Part shown: positions 29,601 to 44,100 of the stretch, piece after piece
How positions within the stretch are numbered: the stretch's first letter is position 1
Layout: each line of letters starts with the position of its first letter
Origin: Xylocopa sonorina
Lineage: Eukaryota > Arthropoda > Insecta > Hymenoptera > Apidae
Assembly: GCF_050948175.1 (NCBI RefSeq)
Contig: NC_135202.1
Coordinates: 10,664,001 to 10,728,000, forward strand
Direction of reading: 5' to 3'
DNA length: 64,000 nt
The notes under the pieces: model-generated
What the model saw: only the letters and a program-made list of their open reading frames with translations
The model's database searches: none
Told to the model about the DNA's origin: nothing
Made by a program: the position numbers and the translations under genes

Positions 29601-32600
29601 TTCGAGTCCAGAGTCTCGAGCGACCCGATGGACCCGTGTCTAGACGCAGACAGACGAACAGATGAATAGACAGCGCGACTTTCGCCTGCGATCGAGCCTT
29701 AACTCTCGATTTATGATCTCGCGAGCCCTGGCTGCGAAACTTTTAGTTGTGGCTTTTGTACGAGTCGGTGGGCGATTTTCGCGGATCGTATCTGGTGAAG
29801 TTGTCCACGACGGCGGTCAGTCGTTGTGGAAGCGAGTCAGGTATTAACGATCGTCGCCGCGATGTCCCTTGCGATCCGATCTGATCCGCGATGCCGTCAG
29901 ACTCTGTAATCCCCGGTTGTTTTCCGTCGTAAATCACGATCGTTCGTTTCGATCGGCCGCAGATGTTAATATTGCTAACTTACTCGATGCTATCGATCCT
30001 CTTCTTGCGTTCTATAATTAATCGCTAATGGGTTTAATCGTGCGCGCAGGCCTCTCGCGACTTTTACCCGACCGGACGCGCAACGAGTTCGCGGAACGAT
30101 CGGATTCTCGATCCTGATTTTTCGGACAATGACGCGACGGGAGGTATTCTTATTTTACCGTTTCTTCGAAAATAGCGTCCCATTCGCGAATTTGAGGTAA
30201 ACAAGTTTCAGATTCTTCCAATTCCAGACGGGGGGAATGACTTACTAAATTATTCAACATCCTAATCATCCAATAAAATTAGAATCTGTTGAACAGTGTA
30301 GAACTTTGAGATAATTTTAATCACCTCAAAACTCACCGCCATCGAAACCACGGTGCACTGAATCGATACTGCTACGATACTAAACTGATAAGGGCGCTCG
30401 AAAGCCACCAAAACGGCGTGGCGCAAAACTGCATAAGTGGATAGCTTCGTCCGGTACCACGACCACGATTGAATCACGATTTTGTACCAATTAAACCCTT
30501 CGTTAAGCCCTCGCTGCGGCTAATTCTAATAAAAACCGAAACGCCGATTCGACGTCGATCGATAATTTTATCTAAACGACCGGTGGCCACCGCCACGGTC
30601 GGAATTGAATTTATTCACTCATCAATTTACCGGAGTAATTTGCCAGCAGAACAGGACCAGTGGAACGTAGGATCGAATTATTCCGTCGCTGTTACAACGC
30701 TATCGTAACAGCGACACGCGACGCGTAGAATATCAGATTCGAAACGGACGCGTAGCGTCCCGCGAGCGACTCTTTTTCCCTCCTTTCGCGGGGGAAGGAC
30801 GCTAATTGCGTTTAATCGGCGACAAACAAGTTCGCGCCGCCTTTCGTTCTCCAACCGCAACGCGTACGAAGACCTTGCGAAATTCGGCGGCACTGGCGAA
30901 CGGTTCGCCACTTTTGTAACGCGCGTTCCGCGGGAACTGGGTTAGGAGAATTCCCCCGTCAACTGGGTCGGCGTAATTACTCAAATTGCCGTCAAACCCT
31001 ATTCTCCCCGTCCGCGGGACACAATCGCGAACGATACCCCTCTTTGAACGCGATCGTCGAGTTTTTACCTCGAGAATTCCATCATGAACGAAGGAACAGC
31101 TACGAGAGCGCAGCCGATACCAAAGTCGTTCGCCAATCCGTCGTCGTACAATGAAAATCCGACAGCCGTCGAGGACGACTGACGATGGACGCCTGATTCT
31201 ACAAGAAACGTCCATCCCACCCTATCGAGGGTGCTCCCGTGTCGACTTTCCTTCCACTTGGCGCGAGTACACCGCGAGCGTTGCCGTAACTCGCGTAGCG
31301 TGCGATTCCACGGGCGAACCGCGGAGGATTCCGTGCACTTAGTAGAGCAGGAACGAAACGAGCCGCGTAAACTCACCTCCACCGACTTTTCACAGTCCCC
31401 GCGACACGATCGAGCGGAGCTGGATCGAAGGCGAGCCGCTCGATCCTCGAACGATCTCAACGATCCAAGGACGCATCCTCGACAGAAGTCACCCGAGGCC
31501 GTCGCCAACGGAGCTTCCCTGGAGTCTTCCGCTCGCCCATCAACTGTTACAAGCGTCGTCGAGTCCGTTTACCAGCTCCAAGTTAGCCATCGGACGCTCC
31601 ACTTTCCGGACAATAACACCGTTCGTCGGAACGTCGACGGCCTCGCGTCGAAACGTTTCGAACGCACCGCGGTGCAATCAAGTAGAAAAGACCGCGTATT
31701 CACCGGGCAAACTAGTCTGCAGACGATATTAGAAAATTGTCGGTCATTTCCTATAATACCGGCCAGCCGTATTATTCCGTAAACAAAACCGTAACTACCG
31801 CACGTATTTACTGCAATTTCCTGTTACCTCCCAGATCCCTTTGAGGCACCGGTGATTTCATTTCCGTCTCTCGTTGATCCGAACGGCGGTTAATTAAAGG
31901 AACGCCAGTCCGTTCTGCGTAAAACGGTTAAACGCGGAAGAAAGTGGATTTTTCCTTCGCGACGCGGGATCGAGCGGGTCGTGGTTTTCACCATCCACGG
32001 GAGGGAACGGGGACGACGACGCTCGACCGGCCGGGTTCTCCAACCGCGAACACTTTTCTGGCTCCCGTGGAGAACAGCCGAGTGAGTAGGAACGGTAAAT
32101 TGTATCGGCTGGTCGTAATTTTACTATTATCGCGGCGAAATTGCACGGTGCGACCGCTCGACCGTGCGGGTAACCTTGATTCGGTGGATCCGGAGCAGCG
32201 GAGGCCTTCGGTTACCAGCGCTTCGTCCGCGAGGAGTCGCGCGTAATTAAGACGGCCCGGGGAATCGTAAAACGAGTTACTTCCACGAGCGAACCAGCGG
32301 TAAAATGGTTTATTAACGTACACTCGGGACCAGTGAACTGTACTTTGGCTGCGTTATGCAGCGGCGAGTTCTTATTCGAATGCACGGTGTCGCGTCCGGC
32401 TCTAAAAATGGTAGCGAATTTTTGTGGTACCCGGAAGGAACTATGATCCGCGAATTATTCTCGTCCTCCTTTTATACTCTTGCGTACAGTATTCCCTCGA
32501 GTAATTCTTTCGAGGTACTCGTGAAAATTCACTGTCCATCAGTTTGCTTCGAAATCGCCGCTGGAATGTAGATCGATCGACAACAAGGACGAGGATCGTT

Positions 32601-35600
32601 CCTCGAGATCCGTTTCTTCGTTTCGAACAGAATTGCGCGAGCCAACGCGAACGACGCGGCATCAATCATCTCCGCGTGCATCGGCCAGCGTGATGCTCGC
32701 ATTCAAGAGCAATCGTTCGCGGTTAATCGAGCAAACGAGTGTTTAATTAGTCAAGCGACACGTACGATCGTCCATTTCGGTGATGAGAGGTCCACAATCC
32801 GTTGGTTTCGAGTGAAATTTCGCGGAGAAAGTTTATCGTAGCGCGTAAAAAGCGCTCGTCTCGAACCTGATCAGCCATCTCCTCGCAGAACCGGAAACGA
32901 GCCGGCGTTTAATTGGTAGCGGCGCGTTTCCTGCGCGCAACTCGTGCATGCGATCGCGACCGTGCGTACGTAGACCGGTTGCACGCGAGTCCACGCGCAA
33001 CTCTGCACGGGTCAAGGAGTTCGAGTGAAAGTATTAAATATCAACGGTGGCCACCGGGTAGATCTTCCGCGCGTTCGCCTCTCGTGCGAACCGCGTCGTT
33101 TCTTCGGCTCTCCCAAGTGGAAAAACGAGCCGCGATTAATGAACGATCGACATGCTGAACACCTTCGAGAGGGAAGAGAGTATCGCTCGCTGGATAAAGT
33201 GTCGACAGATAAATTATAATTATGTTTGCGCCGCCACTTCGAGCCGTCTCGTTGCAAGTCAAATCGCGTGTCAGCTCTCCTGAGCCAATAAATCGAGCCT
33301 ACTTAATTCCATTCGCGAGCGTATCAGCGCCGTCGAGTCGTTCGCAGGATTTCCACGGGTCCGTTAAAAATTCGCTGACCGTTTGCGTGGACGTTGTACC
33401 CTCCTTCCAGGTTTCTGGTAATAGGAACGCAGTTGCGCTCGCGAAGCGAAATGAAAAAAATAAATTTAAGAACGCGCGTTCTCACGTTCATCCTTTCTCA
33501 TCGCCTCAGCCGGGGAAGGGTTACGTAAGAACGAGTCGTTTTTGCAACGCCACGGAGACGACCTGCTCAACATTTTCCACTCTGTTTCTCTCAAATTGCC
33601 CGCGCGAGCGGCCGGAGACGCAACCGGTCTTAAAAACCGCGCTTCGCCTCCATTGTCCTGGCGAGGAAACGATCCAGCGATAAACACTCGATTATACAGC
33701 AGCCGCCCGTTACGATTAACCATACGTAGCGCGGTAATCGTCGCTGAGACCCTTTCCATCCGACGGGGGCGTTCGCGCTTTGAATCGCTTTGGAAAACGC
33801 CGGCGGATTTTTAATTGCCATTCTTCACGAGTCAGTTAATCTGCCTGGCTATTTATCACGCGGATAAGAACGGCGACCGCAAGGTCCGAGTCGGTTGGCG
33901 AACGATCGCGACCTTTCGCTCTCCGCTTGTTTCGCCGCGTCGCCCTCGCTTCGTTTTGTTTTTTTTTTATTCTTTCTCCACTTTTTTTTTCGCAATTCAC
34001 GAACAATTAAAATTCATGGATTTTCCAGGCGAAATCTGTGTCAGGAAGTCGCGTCTCCTCGCGACGGTACACGGGAACTTTCCGAGAGATCGTCGTAATT
34101 CAGCTAGAGAGATATATAGAGATATCGCAATCCATAAATAATCTTTCCCATTACTTCGCGGCTACGCCGTGTTATCGTTCCGTGCGGCTGATTCTATGCA
34201 TACTTAAGCGTCTTTTATGCAACGCGACAGGCCACGTTCGTGATAATCAAACGGTTGAACGCCCGTTAGCGGCACGCGAGCGCGTTCCGCGCGGACCTTT
34301 GTCGAACGGCCGGGAAAGGGGTCCATATGCAATGTGGATCGATGATAGGTGCATCGTGGGAGCTGTCGTGGCGCCTTGCAGATAGATTAGAATAGATACA
34401 GGAATCCTGCGCGGTGTTACGGAAGAAAAAAAAAGGGGAAAGAAGAGAGGTACGAGACAACGGTGGAGGGGGGACGCGAAAGTTTAATTAGGTTAGGTTA
34501 ACTTGGCTGGGTCCTCGGGCCAAAGGGTCGCTCTCCCCGCTGGTCCCGCTGGTGCGTCGCAATCTCCGTGAGATGGGCGAAGGGACGCCACTAAAACTTG
34601 AAACTATCCCGAAACTGGGATACCTGGATCTTTCCATAGCAGAGACCCGCTTTAAGCGACTTTAACCCGTTATCGATCAGCCGCGACTGTGCACCAGCTG
34701 AATACGACGCCCCTTGCAATACTTGGGCCCTGGTTTTTGGAACGTTCGGCTCTCGCCATGTTTTTCTACGAGATCTAAGAGCGGAGGATCGTGTCGCGTA
34801 CCAAGGCAGACTTTGACCCTGCGCTACGTTCACCAGTGCCTCTTCTCCGGCAGAGAAAGTCTCCCATTTACGGTCGAGCGTCCCTCCGCCTCTGCCTCCG
34901 ACCACTTTCCCATTATGCGTCGCGGTGCTCGTGAACACGGAATGCGTAATAACGTTAGCGCGGCGCAATTAACCGCGGGGATGAAACGCGGAAGGGGTTA
35001 CGTAATAAGGAGAGGGCTCGTCGAATCTTTTGTCCCTCGAAATGCGGCAAATTTAGGCTCTCGAGCTCCCCTTGGTTAAGAGTAGAGATCATTTCTACGC
35101 GGTTTTTATCGTTATAGTTGCCTGTAACCGGGGTGGTTTCTGTTTTGGGGGTTGAAGAAATTTAGAAACGTTCCTCGCGCGAATAAAAGCAATGGTACCA
35201 AGATTCCGCGATCCTCGAACCACGAGAACTTTCATCGAATCGGCGATTTCTTCGCAAGAAAGCGAGCCACGTTTCCATCGCTCTCTTGGAGAACGCTGGA
35301 GAACCGCGCGATAGAAGTGTGCCGCGAGACGCGCGTTCTTGTTTTCGTTCCGTTTTCCCGCGATGCGCCGGCTAAATTAGAAAATCAATTTCGTCCGTAA
35401 ATGGAAAAGGGAATGGCCGTATCGAACTGGATCGAATGTGGAAGAAAAAGTGGGTGGGAATTGTTGAACCGGTCAAAACAATTTTCTCTCGTTAATTCGT
35501 CGGTCGAGCTCGTTTGGGCTCCTCCGATAAGCATCGCCAAGTGCAAGTGAAACGCGGGCGCCCATTCCAATTGCAGCTCCACGATTATCAATCCATTGCC

Positions 35601-37839
35601 ATTCGAACAAAGGTGCACTCGTTAAAAACCATCGTCGCAGCTTCGTTTCGTCGTGAAAGGGGACCAGATTGTCAGACAAATTTCTCGATGGAGTACGCCG
35701 ATACGTTCGCTCGTAGTAGCTGAGAAAAACCGTGTTCGAGCGTTGCTAAGACTTCCATGAAACCGTGAAAACAGGTAGCGTAACCCTACTTGGCGTCTTC
35801 AATTACACGTTACGCGCGCAACGCTCTTTCCGCAATGCTGATTTCACTTTCGACGTGTACGCTGTTCGCTCCCAAACGAGGATTCGATCGAGCAGCCAAC
35901 GATCGGCCGTTTACACGCTCGAGTCGAATTGTTCTCGAACGAGACGAGCCTTTTTCATCGAGCGGATCCTTGGAGTCGAGCCTCTCTTCGAGAGAGTAAT
36001 TAAACCAGCTCGCGGATAACGAGGCGACTTATCGTTCGAGGTGAACGCGAGCGGTTTGGAAAAAAAGTAGACGAGTCAGGCGAGATCTGTGCGTGAGTAG
36101 CAATCGTTTCTAATTATACCGGCCGATCTTTTCTCCGCTCGTCGACCGGGCGCGGAACGCGGTTTCTAGGTTGAACAGAAACCTCTTGGTTTCTGTAGGA
36201 ATACAACCGGCCCGCATACCAGTCCAGCCATGAAAGAATGCCACGAAATCTGCCCGATTCGACGAGCGGCGGGCGCGTACGCGCAACAAAAGCTTTCCAA
36301 CAAAGAGATCGCGTCGCCTCGAAATCGATTTCCTCGCGAGCACGACTCGTCGATCGACGCTCGTTGTCCAGGCGAAGAAAGCTGGCTGAACTTGACTCCC
36401 AACCTCCGTTATTATTGTTGCCTCCTTCTTCCACGTTCGAAATCGTCGCGGCGCAAGGCTTGGAAATTCGCGTAATCACCAGTTACGCGGTCCCTTAACG
36501 ACTTCTTTCCCGAACTGGTTCCGTTCCCGTAATTATTCCGTAATTATTAGCCGCGACGTCGGCGAGATTAAGTATAATCGCAGCGCGGGGGTGAGAAGGA
36601 GACGGGGACCAGGGTGCTCGCGGACGAGCAAGAAGGAATCCTGGACGGCACGTGCAGCCCATTATCTCGCGCTCTCCCAAGGCGTCCCGTGGCCGATGTA
36701 ACCAGCCTATTGTTGCCAGGGACAATGAGCAAGTGACGCGTGTAATCGCGTCCTACGTATCGTTCGATCCGCGGCGGCCCCTTTGTCCTCCCGCTTTCTT
36801 TCCTCGCTGTTTCCTCTGCGACTCTTTCAGCGGGCACGCGTTTTAAATTCGAACGACGGGGAATTGAAATTCGTCGCGCGATTAACGAGCGGCGCGTGAA
36901 AGTTTTTTCACGCGCGTCCCGGTGAACGACATGCGAAGTTGGAGAACAATGAAGCGTCGAGTCGCCGTTAGAATCAGCTTACGCGCCTCTTGGCGGTTGC
37001 AAATTAGCGGTACGAATTTCCTCGACGACTTCTGGCGTCCGTCCTGCGATCATCTGGACGCTGTCCACAGGAGACACGAACAGGAGAACGAACAGAGTGT
37101 CCTGAGTAAATGGTACACGTGTCAATGGCTACCCTTCCACTCGTCTTAACGAACAACTCACCCACGAGAGGATCGCGCGGCTCGTCCATCCGACTTTATT
37201 TCCCCCTTACGATCCTCCGAGCTGATGCTCGGTGACGCGACACCGTCAACATCCAATTACTCGAACTCGACGCGCTTCGTTCTCCACCTCGAGTCATCCG
37301 GAGAACAACAGCTGCTCCAGCGAGTAAAGGAGATTACAGAGGGCGAGCTTCAATTCTCGTCTCGGCGGCTGCTCAAAGAAACCCGTCACGTACCTGCGAG
37401 TTCATATTTTCGATATCAAAGGATCGAGAGGAATCCGCGAAGCGAATAACCGCGCGTGCCCCGGAAGCGAAACGGTACCACCACCGTCCAGGCGGTCCCG
37501 GACTCGCCCTTATCGCACCAGGATAAACCCGTGTACCTTTGCCTGTCGGCTATTGTTTCCACGCTCTATCCGCGGCTGCATCTAGGCCAGATCGCGGTCG
37601 CGATTCTGCGACGTAATCTGGAACCGCGTTCCTCTTGTTCTCCGTGTCGCCGCGGTGTCGCGTGCCACGCGGCGAAACGCAATCCCGAGCGAGGACACCG
37701 CGAGACGAAGGGTGACCGGATGGGACAAAAGCTCGGCCGTTTCGTTGACCGCGTTCAATTTACACCGTCCGTTCCCCAAGGATACGCGTCTCATCTTCGC
37801 GGAGGATCATTCGAACCGTCAAGGATACCACCAGCGAGG
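23641..37839. other. Gene-poor CpG-rich DNA upstream of Skeletor
   Basis: No supported exon chain. Lower-GC islands occur at about 26,600-27,200 and 30,180-30,500. A 146-codon open frame at 26693-27133 has no recognisable domain and overlaps an open frame on the other strand. Distal noncoding 5' exons or enhancers of Skeletor could lie here but cannot be recognised by eye. Confidence 0.45.
28145..28162. repeat. Poly(T) run
   Basis: An uninterrupted T run of about 18 bases. Confidence 0.85.
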
Positions 37840-38050
37840 AAAACAAAGGAAAGGGAAGGCTCTCTTTCGCCGCCTCCCTTCCAGAGGCTCGGTCCAGAGG
37901 GGATCGCGTGTGTGCACGAAGGACCGTGGACCACCGGTCTAAGAAAGAAAGGGAGGCCCCGACGGGGGGAAAACGCGAGGCAAAATGACGGATTCAAAGG
38001 AGCAAACGGAGCAAATGGGCGAGAGGGTTCGCGAGGCGAGGAGAGGAGAG

Positions 38051-38095
<45 letters not shown>

Positions 38096-38196
38096 CTCTG
38101 ACGGTGAAGCAAGGCGAGCCGGTGATCGTAGTGGGATCGACAAAGCTACTTGGATCCACGACGGCCACTTTCGACGGCAGTAACCACGAAGACGCC
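37840..38196 (+). other. Probable 5' UTR or promoter-proximal region of Skeletor
   Basis: Purine-rich on the + strand, with a long (GA)n tract at 38,041-38,096. It is open in the Skeletor frame, but the translation is low-complexity and would put residues before the signal peptide. It is therefore treated as noncoding. Confidence 0.4.
38041..38096. repeat. (GA)n microsatellite upstream of Skeletor
   Basis: Nearly pure GA repeat about 100 bp before the Skeletor start codon. GA tracts near starts can bind GAGA-type factors in insects, but that is only inference here. Confidence 0.8.
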
Positions 38197-41100
38197 ATGA
38201 CGACACAATCACCCACATCGTCCTCGACGCGGCTCTCCGCCATTGGTCTAGTCGCAGCGGTTTATCTTCTCTTGGCGACACGTGAGTCCACACGAGCGTA
38301 TGATCGACCCGTTCAGATTCTCGAATTTTATCGAATTCCGTCCGCGTCCGAGTGACTGTCGTACCACAGAGAGCGGCGGTACACGAAAGTCAGCCCGCGG
38401 CTCAGCCAACGGAGGAGGAATACCATTCGCGTTCGCCGTACTCGCGACCGTATTCCAAGCTGCGAGCGCCGTGACACGTTATTACCAAAGTTTCGCGGGG
38501 ACAGCGTAACAAACAGAGTCGCACCCCCTCCGTGGGGAGACGGAAAATCGCGAAGTCGGTGGCCGTAACGCGCCCTCCGACTTGGGAGCTTCCGTTCGGC
38601 ACGTTGCTCGCGTCGTTGCGCCTTTGACACCGTCGATTGCACGCGCGCGTCTCTCGACGGGAGATCGCAATCGGAAGTTTCTCCGTCGCGCTGCTGGAAC
38701 GGGATCAAGGCGACGGGTGTCGTGCGCGGAGAAATTCGCTGGGAATATCGATCGACGCGCGAGAAAGATTTCTAACTGGACCAGAACGAGGATTCTTCGC
38801 GTGGCGATCCTCGTAGCTAATTAACGCCGAGCGGATTACGCGCAGGACTCGCGCGGCGGACGTCAGAGCATCTCGATTTGCCGGTCTGTTTCGCGGCGGC
38901 TGCGTGACTTTCGCGTTCCACGCTTTTCCTCCGGCGATCGCCCGAGAGGCGAAAGAGAACGAAATATACGAGCACGCGAGCTTCCTCGGCTCTCTCGAGC
39001 ATCCTGTCCGGAAGGAATCCGCGCGAAAATTGGTGACCGTCCACCGGCGATTCGATTCGCCGCGTTCGTTCCACGATTTTCGCGACGCTCTCGCGTTGTA
39101 CGGTTTCGCGAACCTTCGAGACTTCGTCGACAGATATCCTGATCGAGCGCCTAATCAGGCGAGCGTTTAGATAATTACTGTTCTCGTTTGTTCGCGGCTC
39201 CAGTGGCCGCCATTCGCGTGCCTTAATCGGCGCCCACGTAAACAGAGTGGACAAGCCACGTAGAGACTAGCCCTCGGCTAAAGAAGGCGAGGATCTCGAT
39301 GGCAAATCTCCGCCTAGCCACGAAAAAAGTCTGCGACACCCAACCTACGCGTCCTCGACTTCTTCTCGTCGAGGCGACACCCGAGACCCAGGCGTCGCCG
39401 ACGTGGCTGATAGTTGAAACGCGTGGAAATGAAAAAAGAAAAAAATAGTAGGAAAGGGAGAGAGAAGCTGACGCTTGTATAATCTCAGCTGTGTAGAGCG
39501 AGGCAAATAGGATTTATGGGGACCGGTCGCGTCCCGATTCCTCGGCGACGATAGGATTACCGCGCGCAGAGAAACGCAGAACTTGATACTCGCATTGAAA
39601 GCGCGCCCGGTGGACTGTCGCGAGATTTCGTTTCCAAATCAGCCCCGTTTCTTTCTCCCGATTGCCGCGAACTCCACCGGAATCCACCGGCGCCGTTGCG
39701 AAATTAGCCTCAGCGTTATGCAGAGCCAGCGCAATTACGCTTGTCCGCCTCCTGCTTTCTCTTTCGTATGAAAATGTCAAAGGTCCGATATGTATCCACC
39801 GTCCGTTTTCCAACTCGTTCCCACCGTTTTCCACGGCCCCGCTACGACTTCCATCATCTGAGACCAGCCTCGTTGACCCAAATCCATCGGCTCTGGAGTC
39901 TATTTGACACGCGTATTACGCGGTGCGTTTCCCGCTTCGATCGATCCGTGGCGATTTTACGGTTCTCCTTTTACCCCGTTTTCTTCCTTCGCGACCGTGC
40001 CCCCTCCCCTGGTTATTCACCGTTTCCACGACCTCGGAGGATCGCGGCACCGCGCTCGTAATAATTTAATCACGGCCCGCATTGTCGTTACCGCGACAAT
40101 AATTACGCACTAATGGCCCGCGGTCGGAACGACGTAATGCATCCTCTCGAGCCTCGAAACCGACGCTGCTTTGACGCTTCGGCTTCTCATTAGCGATTGA
40201 TATCGAAGTCTGCGCGACTACGCCCTGGATTCGGGGCCGACCGGGTTACACTGCGCGCGCGTAACAGGCCGATACGTTTCACCGCTCGCAGCCGAGGAAA
40301 AATGGAACGAAGGGGTTGATTAATCGGTAATTCGCGTGGTCCTTCGAAAATTGTAACCGTTAAAGTCGCAATCGCGATCGAGGTCTTCCTCGGGTACTGA
40401 ATATTTCGATGCGTGGAACCTTTTTACGTCGTGTTTCGATTTTTTTCGTGGGAGAACCCACCGTCGACGCGAGTCTACGTTTCAACGCGAATATCTTCAG
40501 CGTCCCGTTAGATGCTTCCGAGAGATACCAGTTTAGAGTCGATTCAAAAACTCGCGGAACAGTGAGATTGATCCATTCGAAACGGCGACAGTGGAGTCCA
40601 GACCTCGACCTTACTTCCGTCTTCCTCGTCAACGCTCACGAAGGATCGCGACTAACTTCCAATTAATTGCTGTTATCCCACGTTTACCATCTCGACTTAC
40701 GAATACAGATTATCCGCTCGTTTAGCGTTCAACTTCTACTTTGTCATGCTTATTCGCGCTCTCTCGAACTAGTTTAAAGCGCCAGCCCGGCATTCATCGT
40801 TGCAGTTCCTCGTAACAATGCGCCCGGCGAGACGACGCGACGCGGATGCCGCAACGTCGTTCGTTATCGCGAGAATAGCGTGATCGACGTAGCAATACGT
40901 TATCCACTGCGAGCGGTTCGAACGGCAGGCTTGTAACAAGAGGCAGGAAACGCTTGTGACCGCATACAGATGCAAATATTTAAGGGCAAGACCATGGAGC
41001 AATGGAAAGAGCCATCGATCAATCAGCGGGTTGATTAGAGCCGCGTTCTCCACGGAGCAATCCGCTTGGTTCTCGTTACGCGTGTTCGACGGGTCGACCG

Positions 41101-44100
41101 GCTCGATCGACGCGTATTCAACGATCCACCTGACGCGTGCATTTTCACCTGACCTGGCGTAGGGGAAATTTAAAAGCACGGTGGAGAACGCGGAAGCGCG
41201 ACACCTCGTACCCATCGCTGTCGCCGATAGAGAGGACGCTGTTCAACGCTCCGTAACGTCGCGCGTCGTCCGCGTTGGAATCGCGTACGACTGGATTCCG
41301 CGTGTTCGAATATACGGAGCGTGTAACCAAGGAAAAATCGGGATTTCAAAGCCTGGTCTCGCGAACGCGGCGTGTAAGGGGATACCGTTCGCGGGTACCA
41401 ATATGGCGTCCGAGCGCGCCGCGTTTATTCAAATGCGCGGAACGCCGCTCGAGAAGGATCCTCTCGTCGTAACGACGCATTTTTCTCTAATTATGAAATA
41501 CCAGCCGGTGGAACAAAGTGGCACGTAGCCGACCGCTCCTCCGTCTCCCATACGTTACGCTAGATTACCAGCGACAGTTAACGGCACCGCGAAACGTCGC
41601 ACACGGATCATTCCACGAGACGTATCTAATTTTCCTCCGGATCGTTCGCCCGGGATTTTTCCCGTGTTTTCGATCCCGTCCCAGCCGTACCAGAATTTAT
41701 GCCCGTGCGCGCGTCAATCTCGCCGGGATGGACGATATCCTGTCCGCCGTTACGCGATAGAGATAGGGAAAGAGAAAGAGAAAGAGAGAGAGAGAGAGAT
41801 AGGGACAGCCGTAACGGTACGCAGCTCGATCAAAGGGTTTAGAGACCGGTTCCATCGATTCGTTACCATCTAACGAACGATCCGTGCCACGGTTGGGATT
41901 GGCCTTGACGTTCGACGTTCCGCGCGCATATTTATGCGAGTCCACGCTAACCCTGATTTCCTCTCACGGGCCGCAGCCATTCTCCTCGAGCTTGGCGGAA
42001 ACTTTTCGCGCTTCTTTGCGGCCAGCTCGTTCGCGTTCGAACGGGATGGACCAGAGAGTTCCTGTTAACCCTCCCCCCCAAGGGAACGTAACGCGTCCGT
42101 TCGAGCGGAGGCGGCGAAAACGATCGATCTTTCGACGTCGTGGTATTTTAGACGTCCGCGCGGCGACCCAGGACCGGCAAATTGCCCGGAGCACGTTGGA
42201 CGCGACCAGATCCGAACACGGGATAACTGACATTCCGTGATCCCGTGCGACACGATCCCTTACACATGCCGCGTACCAGCAAGCATCCGAGGAACTCGCT
42301 TCGGTAGTATCCCGCGATACGATCGTCCACCTCGTTGGTACCGGTGAGATCGATCCTTGGTCACGCATCGACCGTCCTACGTCGACCATCGATCGCGACC
42401 AACCGAATCTCTGGATTCGCTTACCTACAGTTTGCTCGATTGGTTTCGTTCGCAGCAGGGTTACTCGATTGATTAATCAATCGTTCGAGAGGACAGTCAC
42501 AAAGGAATATTTCTTGCGTCGTTCGATAAAACCGATTTTTCCGAACGTCCAGCCAACGATCGATCTACGATGATTAATTAAACTCGATTGTGTTCGCAGA
42601 TGTATGCAGCGCGGCTTATTACGGGAAGCTCATTGGCAAGCTGTCGGAACTTCATCACGGCGTCAGCGGGGAAGTTTACGCGGTGGACGGGCGAACTCTG
42701 TTCATCAAGGACTTCACGTACGACGGCGAGGCGCCAAGTTCGTACAAGAACCCGCGGGAACTTTCCCATTTCAGGGCGCCCCGTCGATCACCCGTCGGCG
42801 AAAGAATACGACTCCTGACATTTCGCGAGCCGCGGCTAATCGCTTCGAGATATCTTCGTCTCTGACCACTGTTCCATCGCGACGCGAATACCTGCCGTTT
42901 CCCTCGCACGCGAGGGAGAAACCGGTGAACGTTCTCCACCCTCGAGTTCACCCTTGTTTCTCTCGCTTCCTCCCTCGTCGATTGTCTGTCGATTCTCCTT
43001 TTAAAATGAAAGATTCGACGAGTCGTATGTAAAGCGAACTCGACAACTCAACAAGTCGACTCGTACGGTACTCTCACTTTCCAGCACGTCGAATAAAATC
43101 GAAAGCGTTCGCCGAGCGGCTCGAAGGTCGCTCCTCTATGCACGCGCGCGTCGGTGAAGTGTCAAACGATCGAGAAATTAGCGAAAGCAAAATATCGTCG
43201 TAATTGCTGGCTCGGCCGGATGATCGACCGAGTGCCTGGAATCGAGTAATTAGCAAATAACTCGCTGCAATCACCGGGGGGTGTAATTATAATTATCTCC
43301 TTTCAGCTGCCTACTTTTACGTCGGTACTTCTAAGAGCCCGAATGGAAACGGGATCAGGCTCCGCGATGAGCGTGGATCGTGAGTACTTTTTCCCTTCCT
43401 CACTCTCTCTCTCTTTCTCTTTCGTAATGCCTTTTTAATTCTCCGTCATGTATGCGTCTGTACTTAAGAGATTCAAAATTATATCTCTGGTTGTTAGTGG
43501 ATGAAACTTTTTACTGCGCAGTTCCATTACGTTAAGATAACATTCTGCTGTCGGATAAATCAGATTCGAAGGAGTTAAAAATCGATAAGAGCAAGAAATC
43601 AAAGTTGCACGCAGAACCTGACCCAACCCAACCATTCGAATGTTAAACACTGTTTCTTGATAATCTCTAAGGTACAGACACGTGCGTACGCGCGCGAATT
43701 ATGATAGAAATAGGAGTGATCTCGATGAACGCGCGTGTGTTTGGTTCACCGCAGAACGGAGACGCTGAAACGGTACCGGAGGAAGAGTATCACGCTGACG
43801 TTGCCCGATGGCAAGTCGCTGGGCAACATCAAGTGGTTCTCCGTGTGGTGCGACGAATTCTCGGTGAGTAACGAACAGTATCGCGCTCGTGACCTTCGCC
43901 GCCGATTCGATTCCACTTACACGCGGCGCAGAAAACCGGTATCGTTTCCTCGCCGTGCAACTTTCACGCTCGTAGTTTGTTGCCACGCGTGTGTGCCTCC
44001 ACGGCCAACGGATAGAAAGTAATCGCCGGCGACTGGCTCCGGGCCATGTACGCGAACGACACCCCGCCGTAGTCGATCGCACCGCGTGGAATGAGATATC

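Noticed and set aside
30384..30396. 13-base match to the 3' half of miR-184 (aactgataagggc)
   Set aside because: The seed and 5' half do not match and no hairpin partner was seen, so it is most likely chance.
30262..30477. 71-codon minus-strand open frame in an AT-richer patch
   Set aside because: No domain recognised and no sign of flanking repeats to support a transposon.
37456..38196. Open frame continuing upstream of the Skeletor start
   Set aside because: It would add about 247 low-complexity residues, including a GA-repeat translation, in front of an obvious signal peptide.
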